Source of the DNA: Rhodoblastus sp963748385
GTDB lineage: Bacteria > Pseudomonadota > Alphaproteobacteria > Rhizobiales > Beijerinckiaceae
Length of the DNA stretch: 64,000 bases
Direction of reading: 5' to 3'
Assembly (NCBI GenBank): GCA_963748385.1
Contig: CAVVIQ010000002.1
Location: forward strand, 62,001-126,000
The notes under the pieces were generated by a model. It saw only the letters and a program-made list of their open reading frames with translations, was not told the origin of the DNA and searched no databases. The translations under genes were made by a program, and so were the position numbers. Each line of letters opens with the position of its first letter. The first letter of the stretch is position 1. Positions 27,132-36,620 of the stretch are shown here, piece after piece.

Positions 27132-28595
27132 TCAAGGCGTCTGGCCGCGCGAGAATTTCGAGCCGGCCGGGGCGGCGATTTCGATACGGACGCCGCCGTT
27201 TTTTTCGGCGCGCAGGGCGAAGGACGCCTCGATCAGTTCGGCCTGCTCGCGCATGCCCATCAGGCCGAAATGGCCCGTCGCGACCTCGGCGGGGTCGAAG
27301 CCCTGGCCGTCGTCGGCGATGGCGAGGGTCACGGCGCCGGACGGGTCGGCGGAAAGCCGCAGGCTCACGCTCCGCGCATTGGCGTGCAGTTCGACATTGC
27401 GCAGGGCTTCCTCGGCGATCCGGTAAAGAGTCGCCGCGGCGGCGGCGCTCGCGGGCCGCGCCTGGCCGTCGATTTCGGCGAGCGCATGGACGCCGGTGCG
27501 CCGGGCGAAACGCGCCGCCAGCGCCTCCAGGGCCGCGCCGAGGCCCTGGGCTTCAACGGTCTGCCCGCGCAGGTCGCCGAGCGCGGCGCGGGCGCGCGCC
27601 AGACCCTCGCGCACCGCCGAGTCGGCGTGCGTCAGCTCCTCGAGCAGGCGCGGCGCGGCGTCGGGGCCGGCCACCCTGCGGATCAGGCGCAACTGGGGCG
27701 CAAGCGCCACCAGCGACTGGACCAGCGTGTCGTGCAGGTCGTGGGCGATGCGCAGGCGCTCGCGCATGACGGCGGCGCGGCGGGCCTCGTCGGCGCCGCG
27801 CGCGGCCTCGGCGCGCAGGCGGCGCAGAACGGTGACGTCGCGGCCCAGGGCCTGGAATTCGCCTTGGAATTCGCCCTGGAATTCGCCGGGGCCGCTCCTG
27901 TCGCCGACCCAATGCACGCTCCACCAGATCCAGATCGGTTCCCGGCCGGCAAGCCTCAGCTCCTGTTCGAAGGAGGCGTCGCCGCGAGGCGAAAGCCAGG
28001 CGCGCCAGCTTTCCCCGCCGGCCGGACGGCCCAGCGCGTCGTCGATCGCGCGGCCGAGCAGCTGGCGCTCGTCCTCGCGCAGGACCGCGCAGGCGAAAGC
28101 ATTGACGAAAGTGATGCGCAGATCGGGCGAGAGGCGGAACACGAGGTCGTTGGCGCTCTCGACGATGTCGCAATAGAGCGCCGCCTGTTCGCGGATCAGG
28201 CGCCCGGCGGCGGCGGCCTGTTCGGCGATCAGCCGCGCCTCGCGCCTTTCGCGCGCGAACTGGCGTTCGACGTCGAGCGCGCCGCGGTCCGAACTGGCGA
28301 AAACCAGAAAACGGTCCGAAGCGGCGTCGTGCAGGACTGAAACCGAAAAGGGCGCGGCGTCGCCCGGCGGTAGGCGCAGGCCAGGCAGGTCCAGCACCGC
28401 GCGGCGCCCCTGGCGCAATGCGTCGAATTCCGGCTCCATGGCGAAAAACACCGGAGACTCGCCAGCCGGCGCGCCGGGCGGGGGAACCCAATCCATCAGC
28501 GGGCCGACGCGCTCGATCACGCGCAGGGAGGCGTCGAGCCGGGCGTAGCCGAAGATGCGGCGGGACAGGGCAAGAGCCAGATCGGAATCGGACAT
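27132..28595 (-). CDS. PAS-containing NarL-type sensor histidine kinase
   Basis: This 487-residue soluble histidine kinase has no clear membrane helix. Residues 1-125 are an unassigned sensor region. A PAS domain follows (about 140-265; DIVESANDLVFRLSPDLRIT, FVNAFACAVLREDE), interrupted near its end by three tandem GEFQ units. The HisKA_3 dimerisation helix carries the phospho-acceptor His at about 284 (RLRIAHDLHDTLVQSLVALA). The ATPase domain shows TLYRIAEEALRNVELHANA and IADDGQGFD. Kinases of this class pair with LuxR-type response regulators, but none is adjacent here. The signal is unknown. Confidence 0.85.
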   Translation of the reverse strand: MSDSDLALALSRRIFGYARLDASLRVIERVGPLMDWVPPPGAPAGESPVFFAMEPEFDALRQGRRAVLDLPGLRLPPGDAAPFSVSVLHDAASDRFLVFASSDRGALDVERQFARERREARLIAEQAAAAGRLIREQAALYCDIVESANDLVFRLSPDLRITFVNAFACAVLREDERQLLGRAIDDALGRPAGGESWRAWLSPRGDASFEQELRLAGREPIWIWWSVHWVGDRSGPGEFQGEFQGEFQALGRDVTVLRRLRAEAARGADEARRAAVMRERLRIAHDLHDTLVQSLVALAPQLRLIRRVAGPDAAPRLLEELTHADSAVREGLARARAALGDLRGQTVEAQGLGAALEALAARFARRTGVHALAEIDGQARPASAAAAATLYRIAEEALRNVELHANARSVSLRLSADPSGAVTLAIADDGQGFDPAEVATGHFGLMGMREQAELIEASFALRAEKNGGVRIEIAAPAGSKFSRGQTP

Positions 28596-28644
28596 GTGCG
28601 GAACTTAGGGACTCCGGACGCCTTTGTCCTGCATGTCGTCGCGT

Positions 28645-29916
28645 TCAGGGCGTGGGCTTCGCAGGCTTGGAGGAGGCGGGCGAGCCGGTCATCTCCAGCC
28701 GGTTCAGAAAATCCGTCGGGTCGGCGATATGGACGAATTCGCTCATCTTGAGCGGAGACCCCTTGGCCTTCACGCTGAGCGTCAGCGCTTTCGGATCGGC
28801 GACGAAGCGGTCCAGCTCCTTGGCGACGACGGCGATGGCCGGCGCGCCGGAAAACAGCAGCGGCGCCTGGGCGATGATCGCGCGCCAATCCGCCTTGACC
28901 GCCTCGGGCGTCTTGCCCTGGCTGAGCGAGGCGAAGGCGACCACCTTGTCGAACAGGCCGGCGTTGGCCACTTCGACCCGCGCCCAGTCGAGCGTGGCGT
29001 CGAGCATCGCCTTTTCGCGCGCCTCCCTGTCGCCGAGGAAGGCCGTCTCGCTCAAACCCGAGAACTGGGCGCTCAGCGTCACCCGGCCGATCTTCTTCAG
29101 CTCGATCGCGTCATTCTTGAGCTGATAGATTTTGGTCGCCGGATCATAGACGCCGCTGAAGGCGAAATCGGCGTCGATTTCGGGATAGCCATAGGCGTTG
29201 AGGACGGCGCCGAGACGCGATTGCGGCGGCATTTTCAGCGACAGGCCGGTCATCGAGGCGGCGGCGTCGAGCGGCGCGCCCTTGGCGTCGAAATTCTGGT
29301 CGATCCGCGCCGGGCCGAGTTGAAGCTTGATGCGATTGCCGCCGGGCGCGCCGGCGGGCGTGCCCTTGTCCACGACGGAAAGATCGCCGCCGTCCCAGGC
29401 CAGATGGGAGAAGCGGAGGGCGGCGAGAGCGGGATCGCCCGCCTGCAGCGCCGCGACGAGGTCGCTCAGGGCGACGCGATTGATCCTCAGCGCGCCGAAA
29501 TGAAGATAGGAGTCCCCGGCGTCGTCGGGAATGACGCCCTCGGTCGCGGCGATGGTCAAATTCTCCGCGCCGCCCTGGGCGATCGCCTGGGCGGCGATGT
29601 CCTTGACCGTGAGATGGTCGCCCGCGCCGGTCGTCATGTCGGCCTCGGCGATGTGCGCCTCGCCGGCGGTCATCCGCGCCAGCATCGCGCCGGCGTCCTC
29701 GCGCGTCAGCCCGCCCGAGAACAGCTTGACCGCTTCGTCCTGGGTAAGGTTGCAATCCTTCAGCGTGATGGTCTTGAGCTTGATTTTTGCGCCGTCGCCC
29801 CAGTCGACCGTGGCCTCGGGTATGACGATGTCGGCGGCGGCGGCCGGGGCTGCGGCCAGACCGAAGCCCAGGCACAAGCCAAAAACGAGGAAAACGGCGC
29901 GACACGATAGCGGCAT
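28645..29916 (-). CDS. Secreted protein of unknown function
   Basis: This is a 423-residue exported protein. The ATG at 29916 gives a clear signal peptide (MPLSCRAVFLVFGLCLGFGL, cleavage after AAAA). The mature part is rich in alternating beta-strand patterns (IKLKTITLKDC, HLTVKDIAAQAIAQGG, ALRINRVALSDLVAAL, RVTLSAQFSGL), suggesting a repetitive beta fold such as those of AsmA-like or lipid-handling periplasmic proteins. I recognise no domain. Longer in-frame starts begin before the signal peptide. It lies 49 bases from the histidine kinase gene on the same strand, possibly upstream of it in one transcript. Confidence 0.6.
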   Translation of the reverse strand: MPLSCRAVFLVFGLCLGFGLAAAPAAAADIVIPEATVDWGDGAKIKLKTITLKDCNLTQDEAVKLFSGGLTREDAGAMLARMTAGEAHIAEADMTTGAGDHLTVKDIAAQAIAQGGAENLTIAATEGVIPDDAGDSYLHFGALRINRVALSDLVAALQAGDPALAALRFSHLAWDGGDLSVVDKGTPAGAPGGNRIKLQLGPARIDQNFDAKGAPLDAAASMTGLSLKMPPQSRLGAVLNAYGYPEIDADFAFSGVYDPATKIYQLKNDAIELKKIGRVTLSAQFSGLSETAFLGDREAREKAMLDATLDWARVEVANAGLFDKVVAFASLSQGKTPEAVKADWRAIIAQAPLLFSGAPAIAVVAKELDRFVADPKALTLSVKAKGSPLKMSEFVHIADPTDFLNRLEMTGSPASSKPAKPTP

Positions 29917-30089
29917 GAATGGCCTCCGGCTCGCAGTTTCGGCGGATTCGCCGAATTTGCCAAGGCCCGCGCGGGTTTGCCGCGCGCCGGCGAAGGCCGT
30001 CGGGACGCGCCCCGCGTCCGGCGGCATGTTGGAAATCGCGGCGATGATCACTATTTTAGCCGACGAATCGGGTTGCCGGGAGCGGGTCG

Positions 30090-30398
30090 ATGGTGGATGT
30101 GCTGACGCGCGAGGAAGTGAAGGCCGGGCTGGCGGACGGCTCGATCGCGCTGGTCGACGTGCGCGAGCCTCATGAATTCGCGGCGGGGCGCATTCCTGGC
30201 TCGATGAGCCTGCCGCTGTCGCGCTTCGACCCCGCGAAACTGCCGGAGGGCAAGCGCGTCGTCTTCGTGTGCCGGTCCGGCCGGCGCACGCTTCTGGCGA
30301 TCGAATTGTCGCGCCGCTTCGGCCGCGAGGACGCCTGCGCCCATTACGCCGGCTCGCTGCTGGACTGGGCCGGCGCCGGCGAGTCGCTGGAATTTTGA
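30090..30398 (+). CDS. Single-domain rhodanese-like protein
   Basis: This 102-residue rhodanese-homology domain handles sulfane sulfur. Typical segments are LVDVREPHEFAAGRIPGS and the active-site loop VVFVCRSGRRT, with the Cys persulfide carrier and a six-residue loop (CRSGRR) typical of sulfurtransferases rather than phosphatases. The stop lies one base from the stop of the convergent LpxH-like gene. The physiological sulfur donor or acceptor is not evident from context. Confidence 0.88.
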   Translation: MVDVLTREEVKAGLADGSIALVDVREPHEFAAGRIPGSMSLPLSRFDPAKLPEGKRVVFVCRSGRRTLLAIELSRRFGREDACAHYAGSLLDWAGAGESLEF

Positions 30399-30399
30399 A

Positions 30400-31290
30400 T
30401 CAGCCGCCGATCGCGACTTTTTCGGGGAGCGCGAGAGCCGGCGGATTCGCGGCGGCGGGCAGGGGAATCGCCGCGTCCGGGGCGCGCTCGTGTTCGAGCA
30501 GGCTCCAATGGACCAGCTCCAGCCTTCCGTCGAAATGTTCGGCGATCGCGGTGCAGGATTCGACGAAGTCGCCGGTGTTGACATAGATCACGCCATCGAT
30601 GTCGCGGATCGTCGCATGGTGGATATGGCCGCAGATCACGCCGTCCACGCCGCGCTTGCGCGCCTCGGCGGCCAGGGTCCGCTCGAAGTCGCCGATGAAA
30701 TTGACGGCCTTTTTCACCTTGAGCTTGGCCCATTTGGAGAAGGACCAATAGGGCATGCCGAGCTTGCGGCGGGCGCGATTGAACCAACTGTTGGTCCAGA
30801 TCGCGAAATCGTAGGCCCAGTCGCCGAGATGGGCGAGCCAGCGGGCGTGACTGACGACAATGTCGTACTGGTCGCCATGGATCACCAGCAATTTTTTGCC
30901 GTCGGCGGTCTCGTGGACGACTTGGTCGATCACCTCGACGCCGCCGAATTCCAGGTCGAGGAAGTCACGGGCGAATTCGTCGTGGTTGCCGGGGACGAAC
31001 ACGACGCGCGCCCCTTTTCGCACCTTGCGCAGCAGTTTTTGCACCACGTCGTTGTGCGCCTGGGGCCAGTACCACGATTGCTTGAGGCGCCAGCCGTCGA
31101 TGATGTCGCCGACCAGGAACAGCGACTCCGATTCGTTGTGTTTCAGAAAATCCAGCAGCAGATCGGCCTGACAGCCGCGCGTGCCGAGATGAACGTCGGA
31201 AATGAACAGCGTGCGGTATCGATGGGTCGCTTCCGGCTCCGCGTTGACCTCGATCTGGGCGTTCATGGGCGCGCCTGCTGATGCGTTCAT
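30400..31290 (-). CDS. LpxH-like calcineurin-type phosphoesterase
   Basis: This 296-residue metallophosphoesterase resembles UDP-2,3-diacylglucosamine hydrolases. Metal ligands are visible in FISDVHLGTRGCQ, FLVGDIIDGWRLK, FVPGNHDEFAR, LLVIHGDQYD and GVICGHIHHATIRDIDG. It is longer than classical LpxH (about 240) by a Pro/Ala-rich tail. Many alphaproteobacteria use LpxI, so its place in lipid A synthesis is not certain; a related phospholipid or nucleotide-sugar phosphodiesterase activity is possible. The start at 31290 or at the Met nine codons in (MNAQIEVNAE) can be used. Confidence 0.8.
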   Translation of the reverse strand: MNASAGAPMNAQIEVNAEPEATHRYRTLFISDVHLGTRGCQADLLLDFLKHNESESLFLVGDIIDGWRLKQSWYWPQAHNDVVQKLLRKVRKGARVVFVPGNHDEFARDFLDLEFGGVEVIDQVVHETADGKKLLVIHGDQYDIVVSHARWLAHLGDWAYDFAIWTNSWFNRARRKLGMPYWSFSKWAKLKVKKAVNFIGDFERTLAAEARKRGVDGVICGHIHHATIRDIDGVIYVNTGDFVESCTAIAEHFDGRLELVHWSLLEHERAPDAAIPLPAAANPPALALPEKVAIGG

Positions 31291-31349
31291 GCCCCATGTG
31301 CTGCCATCTTATTGTTGCGGCAGGATGACAATATTGGTTTTAGTGACTC

Positions 31350-31835
31350 GATGACAGGGGAATTCTGCTCAAGATTCTTTCGACCCTGGCCTTTACCGCG
31401 ATGGCGGTGGGCGTGCGCATGGCCGCGCCGCGCATCCCGATCGCCGGAAATCGTTTTTTTCCGCTCTGGCGTCGCGCTGATTCTGCTGTTTTTCTGGCTT
31501 TTGGCGATCGGCGGGTTTCCCGGCGCCCTGGCGACCCGCGCCCGTTCGGCCATCTGGGGCGGGGCCTGACCGGCGCGGCGGGAATGTTCGCAAATTTCGG
31601 CAGTCTCGCGCCGCTGCCGCTCGCCGACGCCACCGCCTATTTCTATGCCTCGCGGATCTTCGTAACCCTGATCGCGGCGCTGGGCTTGGGTGAAAAAGTC
31701 CATGCAAGCCGCTGGCTGGCGGTGCTGATCGGCTTTTGCGGCGTGCTCGCCATGCTCACGGAGCACGTCGGTCTCGGACATTTCGCCGAAAATCTCGGCG
31801 CCAAGGGGCTGGGCGCGGGCGTCGCTAAGCGGTAG
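31350..31835 (+). pseudogene. Truncated EamA/DMT-family transporter remnant
   Basis: Pieces of a drug/metabolite-transporter permease are read in several frames: ILSTLAFTAMAVGVRMAAP, then EIVFFRSGVALILLFFWLL, then LTGAAGMFANFGSLAPLPLA, DATAYFYASRIFVTLIAALG and GFCGVLAMLTEHVGLGHFAE. Frame changes lie near 31455 and 31535. The similarity stops at about 31830 (GLGAGVAKR then stop), so only the first half (about 150 of 300 residues, five helices) exists. Loss of the second EamA repeat cannot be explained by a single-base error, so this is probably a real remnant, cut beside the AraC gene. Confidence 0.75.
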
Positions 31836-31874
31836 TCCCGCGTGCGCCGCTGTCACGGGTGCGAAGGCGCGCAG

Positions 31875-31890
31875 ATGGCGTTCACGCCAT
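31875..31890. promoter_or_regulatory. Short inverted repeat before the AraC gene
   Basis: ATGGCG-TTCA-CGCCAT forms a perfect 6-bp inverted repeat 33 bases before the AraC start codon. It may be an operator or chance. Confidence 0.3.
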
Positions 31891-31923
31891 TTGGGCGTTA
31901 CATTCCGTCGAAAGCCATAGGAC

Positions 31924-33002
31924 ATGCGCAAACGTACGCCCCGCGCCACTGGGCGCCCACCGCTTACCGTTCCCATAGCCGCTGTTCACGGCATGCTGTC
32001 CGGCGCACGCGAAAGCCAGACCGCCGAATGGGTTGAGAACCTGCTGGCCGAGGCCGGAATCGCAAAGGAACTGCTGGAGGAAGTCAACGCCCGCGTCGGC
32101 GGCGAACACTATGTCGCTCTGTTCCGTCTGCTGATGGACCGGCTGGACGACGAATGCATGGGGCTGATGTCGCGTCCGCTGCGCAGGGGCGGTTTCGCGC
32201 TGGTCGCCCGTTCCACGTTGGGAACCTCGACGACCGCTTCCGCCCTGCGGCGGGTCGCCGCCGGTTTCGATTTGTTGTTGGCGGATGTCAGCATGCAGGC
32301 GGTGGTGGACGACGGCCTGATGGGGATCGCCCTGTCCGCCCGGTCCGAAGTGAAAAGCCAACGTAATTTTCTGCACGAACTGCTGCTGCGCGTCTGCTGG
32401 CTTTTGTTGGCTTGGCTGAATGGCGGCAAATTGACGCCGCGCCGGTTCGACTTCTGCTTCGCCAAACCCGATTACGCGGCGGACTATGGCAGGATATTCC
32501 CCGGCCCCCTGCGCTTCGAACAGCCCCGTTCCGCCGTCTGGTTCGACATCGAGGACCTTGCCGCGCCGATGCGCCGGGATGCTCAGGCGCTACGAAAATT
32601 CCTCCAGCATTTGCCCGCCAGTATCGTCCTGCCGGGGTTGAACGAACGCGCCGTCAGCGCCCGCGTGCTCGCGCTGCTGAGGCGCACCGCCCCGGAATGG
32701 CTGGATCTGGGCGCTTCCGCCCGCCATCTGCACATGGCCGTCAGCACCCTGCAGCGCCATCTGGCTGCGGAAGGCGTTTCTTTCCAATTATCAAGGAACA
32801 ACTGCGCCGCGACATGGCCATCGTCCGCCTGACCACCAGCGACGCGTCCCTGTCCGAACTCGCTGGAGAACTTGGCTTTTCCGATTCGGCCTCGTTCCAG
32901 CGCGCCTTCAAGAGATGGACGGGCAGCGCGCCGGGCGCCTTCCGCCGCCGGCGCCTGATGTCGCTTGGCGAACCGTGCAAGGCGGCTTCCGCCGAGGAAT
33001 AA
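31924..33002 (+). CDS. AraC-family regulator with arabinose-binding-like N domain, frameshifted
   Basis: This transcription regulator of about 358 residues has an N-terminal AraC-type ligand/dimerisation domain (about 25-210; AEAGIAKELLEEVNARVGG, RLLMDRLDDECMGLMSRPL) and a C-terminal double helix-turn-helix (LDLGASARHLHMAVSTLQRH, LSELAGELGFSDSASFQRAF, RWTGSAPGAFR). The frame shifts at about 32791, where a run of A is one base short: after GVSFQ the frame must change to read IIKEQLRRDMAIVRL. Regulators of this class often sit by acyl-CoA, alcohol or terpenoid catabolic operons, and here a six-gene acyl-CoA operon converges on it. It is the likely local regulator; the ligand is unknown. Confidence 0.8.
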
Positions 33003-33046
33003 AGCCCCCAGTTCGCGCCGGTTGATCCGGGCGCCGAGGCCGATTG

Positions 33047-34171
33047 TCACGCATCTTCCTCCATGGCGTCGTTGTGCCGATGCGGAGAATCGACCCGACC
33101 CTCCAGCGGCTGGAAACGCGGCGCTACGGTCACCTTGATCGAGCCGTCGGCCTGCGGGCGGTAAACGCCGCGCGCGACATTATGCGGGTGCGCCGCCGCC
33201 TCGGACAGACCGAGCGCCGGCGCGAAACAGACGTCGGTTCCCTCTAGCCGCGCGGACCATTCGTCGCGTGTCCGGCTGCGAAACCTTTCGGCGAAACGCG
33301 CCTTCAGCTCCGGCCAGCGCGACCGGTCATATTGGGAGGCCGGGTCCACATCCTGGAGTTCGAGATGCTTCAGCAGCAGCGTGTAGAATTGCGGCTCCAG
33401 GGCGGCGATCGTGACAAAACGCCCGTCGGCGCAGGCGTAGCTGTCGTAAAAGGGAGATTCGTGGAACGGGCTCGCGGAATCGCCGGCGTCGATCTGTCCG
33501 TCTGCGCGCAAAGCCTGGACCAGCATGCCCATCATGGCGACAATGTCGACGATCGCAGCGTCGACGACGCGCCCGCCGCCGCCGTTGCGCACGTCGAGCA
33601 AGGCGCAGACGATTCCGAACGCGAGGCCGAGGGCGCCGGGCCCGTCGCCGAGCAATGCGGGGGGCGCCATCGGCGGCTCGCCGTGACGCGCTGCGAGCGA
33701 GAGCAGCCCGGTCAGCGCGACGTAATTCAGATCGTGCCCCGCCGCTGCGGCGAGCGGCCCCTGCTGGCCCCAGCCGGTCATGCGGCCATACACCAGACGC
33801 GGATTGCGGACCGCGCAATCGGCCGGCCCCAGGCCCAACCGCTCCATGACGCCGGGGCGATTTCCCTCGATCAGCGCATCGGCGGCGGCGACCAAAGTCA
33901 GCGCGTGTTCCCGCCCGTCTCGATCCTTCAGATCCACCGCCTCAATGCGCTTGCCTTCGCGCAAGGCGATTTGGCCCTTTCCGCCGAGCCGATGGCCCAG
34001 TCCAGCCGATCCGGGACGGATCAGGGCTGTGACCTCGGCGCCCAACCCCGCCAGAATGCGGCCCGCCATCGGACCCGGTCCGATCCCTTCGAATTCGACG
34101 ATGCGCAGCCCGCGGAGCGGCGCCGCCAGGTTCCGGGCAGAGTTCCCGGCAGAGCTCCTGGCGGCAATCAC
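33047..34171 (-). CDS. CaiB/BaiF-family CoA-transferase or acyl-CoA racemase
   Basis: This 374-residue class III CoA-transferase-family protein shows GLRIVEFEGIGPGPMAGRIL at the N terminus and AVDLKDRDGREHALTLVAAA. The catalytic Asp region is AAAGHDLNYVALTGLLS. Sequence LLGDGPGALGLAFGIVCALL resembles alpha-methylacyl-CoA racemases. The GTG start at 34171 overlaps the stop of the acyl-CoA dehydrogenase gene (GTGA), implying coupling. It is the last gene of the acyl-CoA operon. It may activate the substrate by CoA transfer or epimerise a 2-methyl branch; the sequence alone does not decide. Confidence 0.85.
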   Translation of the reverse strand: MIAARSSAGNSARNLAAPLRGLRIVEFEGIGPGPMAGRILAGLGAEVTALIRPGSAGLGHRLGGKGQIALREGKRIEAVDLKDRDGREHALTLVAAADALIEGNRPGVMERLGLGPADCAVRNPRLVYGRMTGWGQQGPLAAAAGHDLNYVALTGLLSLAARHGEPPMAPPALLGDGPGALGLAFGIVCALLDVRNGGGGRVVDAAIVDIVAMMGMLVQALRADGQIDAGDSASPFHESPFYDSYACADGRFVTIAALEPQFYTLLLKHLELQDVDPASQYDRSRWPELKARFAERFRSRTRDEWSARLEGTDVCFAPALGLSEAAAHPHNVARGVYRPQADGSIKVTVAPRFQPLEGRVDSPHRHNDAMEEDA

Positions 34172-35314
34172 AGCTTGCGCGCGATCAGATCTTTCATGAT
34201 CTCCGTCGCGCCTCCATAAATCCGCTGAACACGAGAATCGGCAAACATGCGCGCGATCGGATATTCGCTCATGTAACCGTAGCCGCCGAACAATTGCAGG
34301 CATTCGTCGGCGACCTTGAACTGCTGTTCGGAACACCAGTATTTCGCCATGTAGGCCGCTTCGGGGTCCAGCCTGCCGTCGACAAGACGCTGGATGCAAT
34401 CATTGACGAAGCTGCGTGCGACATGGGCGATGGTGGCGACCTCGGCCAGTTTGAAACGCGTGTTCTGAAAATCGAACAAGGTCTGGCCGAAGGCCTTGCG
34501 CTGCTTGGTGTACTCGACGGTGACCTCCAGCGCTCGCTCCATCATCGCGACGGCGGGAACGGCGATCAGCATGCGTTCGTATGGCAGTTGGCCCATCAGC
34601 TGATGGAAGCCGGCGCCTTCTGTCTCGCCCAGCAAATGGTCGGCCGGCGCCCGGACGCCATCGAAAAACAATTCGGCGGTGTCTGAAGCGTGGGCGCCGA
34701 TTTTTTCCAGGCGGCGACCGACGCGGAAGCCGGGCAGGTTTTCCGTCTCCAGCACGAATAGCGACAGCCCGCGGCCGCCGGGCTCGCCGGTTCGGGTCAC
34801 GACCACCAGCAGATTGCTGGTCTCACCGGCCGTGATGAAGGTCTTGGCGCCGTCGATCACATAATGATCCCCCTGACGCCGGGCGCGGGTGGAGATCGCC
34901 TTGAGATCGGAGCCGCAGCCCGGTTCGGTCATGGCGATGGCCGGCCAGAAATTCGCCGCTCACCAGCCCGGGCAGCCAGCGTCGCTTCTGCGCTTCCGTG
35001 CCGAAATCATGGATGTAATGCGCGGCAATGGTGTGAACGCTGGGCGTGGCCGGCATTTCGGCCCTGGCCAATTCGTCCTGGGCGACCAGCTGATAGGCAA
35101 GCGATACTCCGCCGCCGCCGAATTCCTCGCTCATTTCGGGCAGCAGGTAGCCCATCGCGCCAAAGCCGCGCCAGACCTCGCGGGGAATGAATCCCTGGCG
35201 ACGCCAGCCGTCGAGATGCGGCGACATTTCGCGGGCGATATAGCGGCTGAGTTCCCGGCGGAAGGCCTCGATGGACTCGTCCATCCAGGCGTGTTGGTGG
35301 AGTTGGGGCGACAT
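34168..35314 (-). CDS. Acyl-CoA dehydrogenase, frameshifted
   Basis: This FAD-dependent acyl-CoA dehydrogenase (about 381 residues) introduces the alpha-beta double bond into an acyl-CoA. The N-terminal helical domain starts MSPQLHQHAWMDESIEAFR. The FAD/substrate region reads MTEPGCGSDLKAIS and DGAKTFITAG. The C-terminal domain carries ERMLIAVPAVAMMERALE, QLFGGYGYMSEYPIARMF and RIYGGATEIMKDLIAR. One inserted base near 34943 splits the gene: GEFLAG must change frame to read AIAMTEPG. It lies between the SDR and CaiB genes in the same operon. Confidence 0.88.
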
Positions 35315-35327
35315 CGGATGAGTCCTT

Positions 35328-36158
35328 TCAGATGCCGGTGAGGCCGCCGCTGCAGAGCAGGGTCTGGCCGCTGACATAGTCGGATTCCGGGATGCAGAGC
35401 AGATAGACGGCGCCCGCGGCTTCTTCCGGCGTGCCGCCGCGTCCGAGCGGAATCGTCCGCTCCATCGTCGCCAGCAGATCGGGATTGACCCCGACCTTGA
35501 TGTCGCGCCCGTCGATCTGGGTGGCGGCCTGATCCGTCGCATTGCCCGTCAGGCGGGTCTTGATCAGCCCATAGGCCACGCAATTGACCGTGACGTTGAT
35601 CCGGCCCCATTCCTTGGCCAGCGTCTGGGTCAGGCCGACGATCCCGGCCTTGGCGGCGGAATAATTGGCCTGGCCGGCATTGCCGAAAAGGCCGGCGACC
35701 GAGGAAATATTGACGATTTTGCGCACCACGCGCCCGCCGGCCTCGCTCTCGGCGCGCGCCAGATTGCGAATGACCGGCTGCGCCGCGCGCAGGATGCGGA
35801 AGGGGGCGGTCAGATGGCAGTCGATCATCGCATACCATTGCTCGTCCGACATTTTCTGGATCACATTGTCCCATGTGTAGCCGGCGTTGTTGACGATGAT
35901 GTCCAGCCCCTTGTATTCGGCCATCGCGGCGCCGACGAAGCGTTCGGCGAAATCGGGCGCCGTGACGCTGCCGACGCAGGCGCTCGCCACGCCGCCCGCC
36001 GCGCGGATGAGATCGAGCGTTTCCTGCGCCGGCGCCTCGTCCACGTCGTTGACGAGGACGCGCGCCCCTTCCGACGCCAGTTTCATCGCGATGGCGCGGC
36101 CGATCCCTCGCCCGGAGCCCGTGACAAGGGCCACTTTTCCATCCAGTTTCTGGCTCAT
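35328..36158 (-). CDS. SDR-family 3-hydroxyacyl-CoA dehydrogenase / ketoacyl reductase
   Basis: This 276-residue short-chain dehydrogenase is FabG-like. NAD(P) binding is by VALVTGSGRGIGRAIAMKLA and LDIIVNNAGYTWD. The catalytic Ser is in VNISSVAGLFG and the Tyr-Lys pair in QANYSAAKAGIVGLTQ. In this operon it should oxidise a 3-hydroxyacyl-CoA to the 3-oxo form for the thiolase. Its length, about 25 residues more than FabG, comes from an insertion around IDGRDIKVGVNPDLLA. Confidence 0.85.
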   Translation of the reverse strand: MSQKLDGKVALVTGSGRGIGRAIAMKLASEGARVLVNDVDEAPAQETLDLIRAAGGVASACVGSVTAPDFAERFVGAAMAEYKGLDIIVNNAGYTWDNVIQKMSDEQWYAMIDCHLTAPFRILRAAQPVIRNLARAESEAGGRVVRKIVNISSVAGLFGNAGQANYSAAKAGIVGLTQTLAKEWGRINVTVNCVAYGLIKTRLTGNATDQAATQIDGRDIKVGVNPDLLATMERTIPLGRGGTPEEAAGAVYLLCIPESDYVSGQTLLCSGGLTGI

Positions 36159-36179
36159 GCCTGTTTCTCCCCTGTCATG

Positions 36180-36605
36180 TCACGAACATGCGATCAACGC
36201 CTCGCCCGCGATCTTGCTTTGCCCGTGTTGATTGGCGGCGACGAGTTCGACGCGCAGGCAACGCTCACCTTCGACTTCCAGCCTTTCGACCACCCGACCG
36301 CGACATTCCAACGCGTCGCCAAGATGTGTGACGCCCTGAAAACGGACATCGAGCCGGCGTAGCCGGGATTGCGGAACCCAGCCCGTGAGCAGGCGCCCGA
36401 GCCAGGCCATGCCCAGCATGCCATGGGCGAATACATCCGGCGCGCCCGCCCGGCGGGCGAAGTCCGTGTCGATATGGATCGGGTTGTGATCGCCCGACGC
36501 GCCGGCGAACAGGGCGAGCATGCAGCGGTCCACCGGCGGCGGGCGCAACGGCGGCAGTTCGTCGCCGGGCTGGATCAGGTCGAGATCGGGAATTGTCATG
36601 GCCAT
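36180..36605 (-). CDS. MaoC-type hot-dog hydratase subunit
   Basis: This 141-residue single hot-dog domain protein has the MaoC/R-hydratase catalytic motif FAGASGDHNPIHIDTDFA. The adjacent upstream gene codes a second hot-dog protein with a FAS1-like dehydratase domain but without this motif. Such pairs form heterodimeric enoyl-CoA hydratases in degradation of branched or cyclic acyl-CoAs, with the MaoC partner bearing the catalytic Asp-His. The two genes are 15 bases apart. Confidence 0.82.
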   Translation of the reverse strand: MAMTIPDLDLIQPGDELPPLRPPPVDRCMLALFAGASGDHNPIHIDTDFARRAGAPDVFAHGMLGMAWLGRLLTGWVPQSRLRRLDVRFQGVTHLGDALECRGRVVERLEVEGERCLRVELVAANQHGQSKIAGEALIACS

Positions 36606-36620
36606 TGTTCCGTTCGGGCT

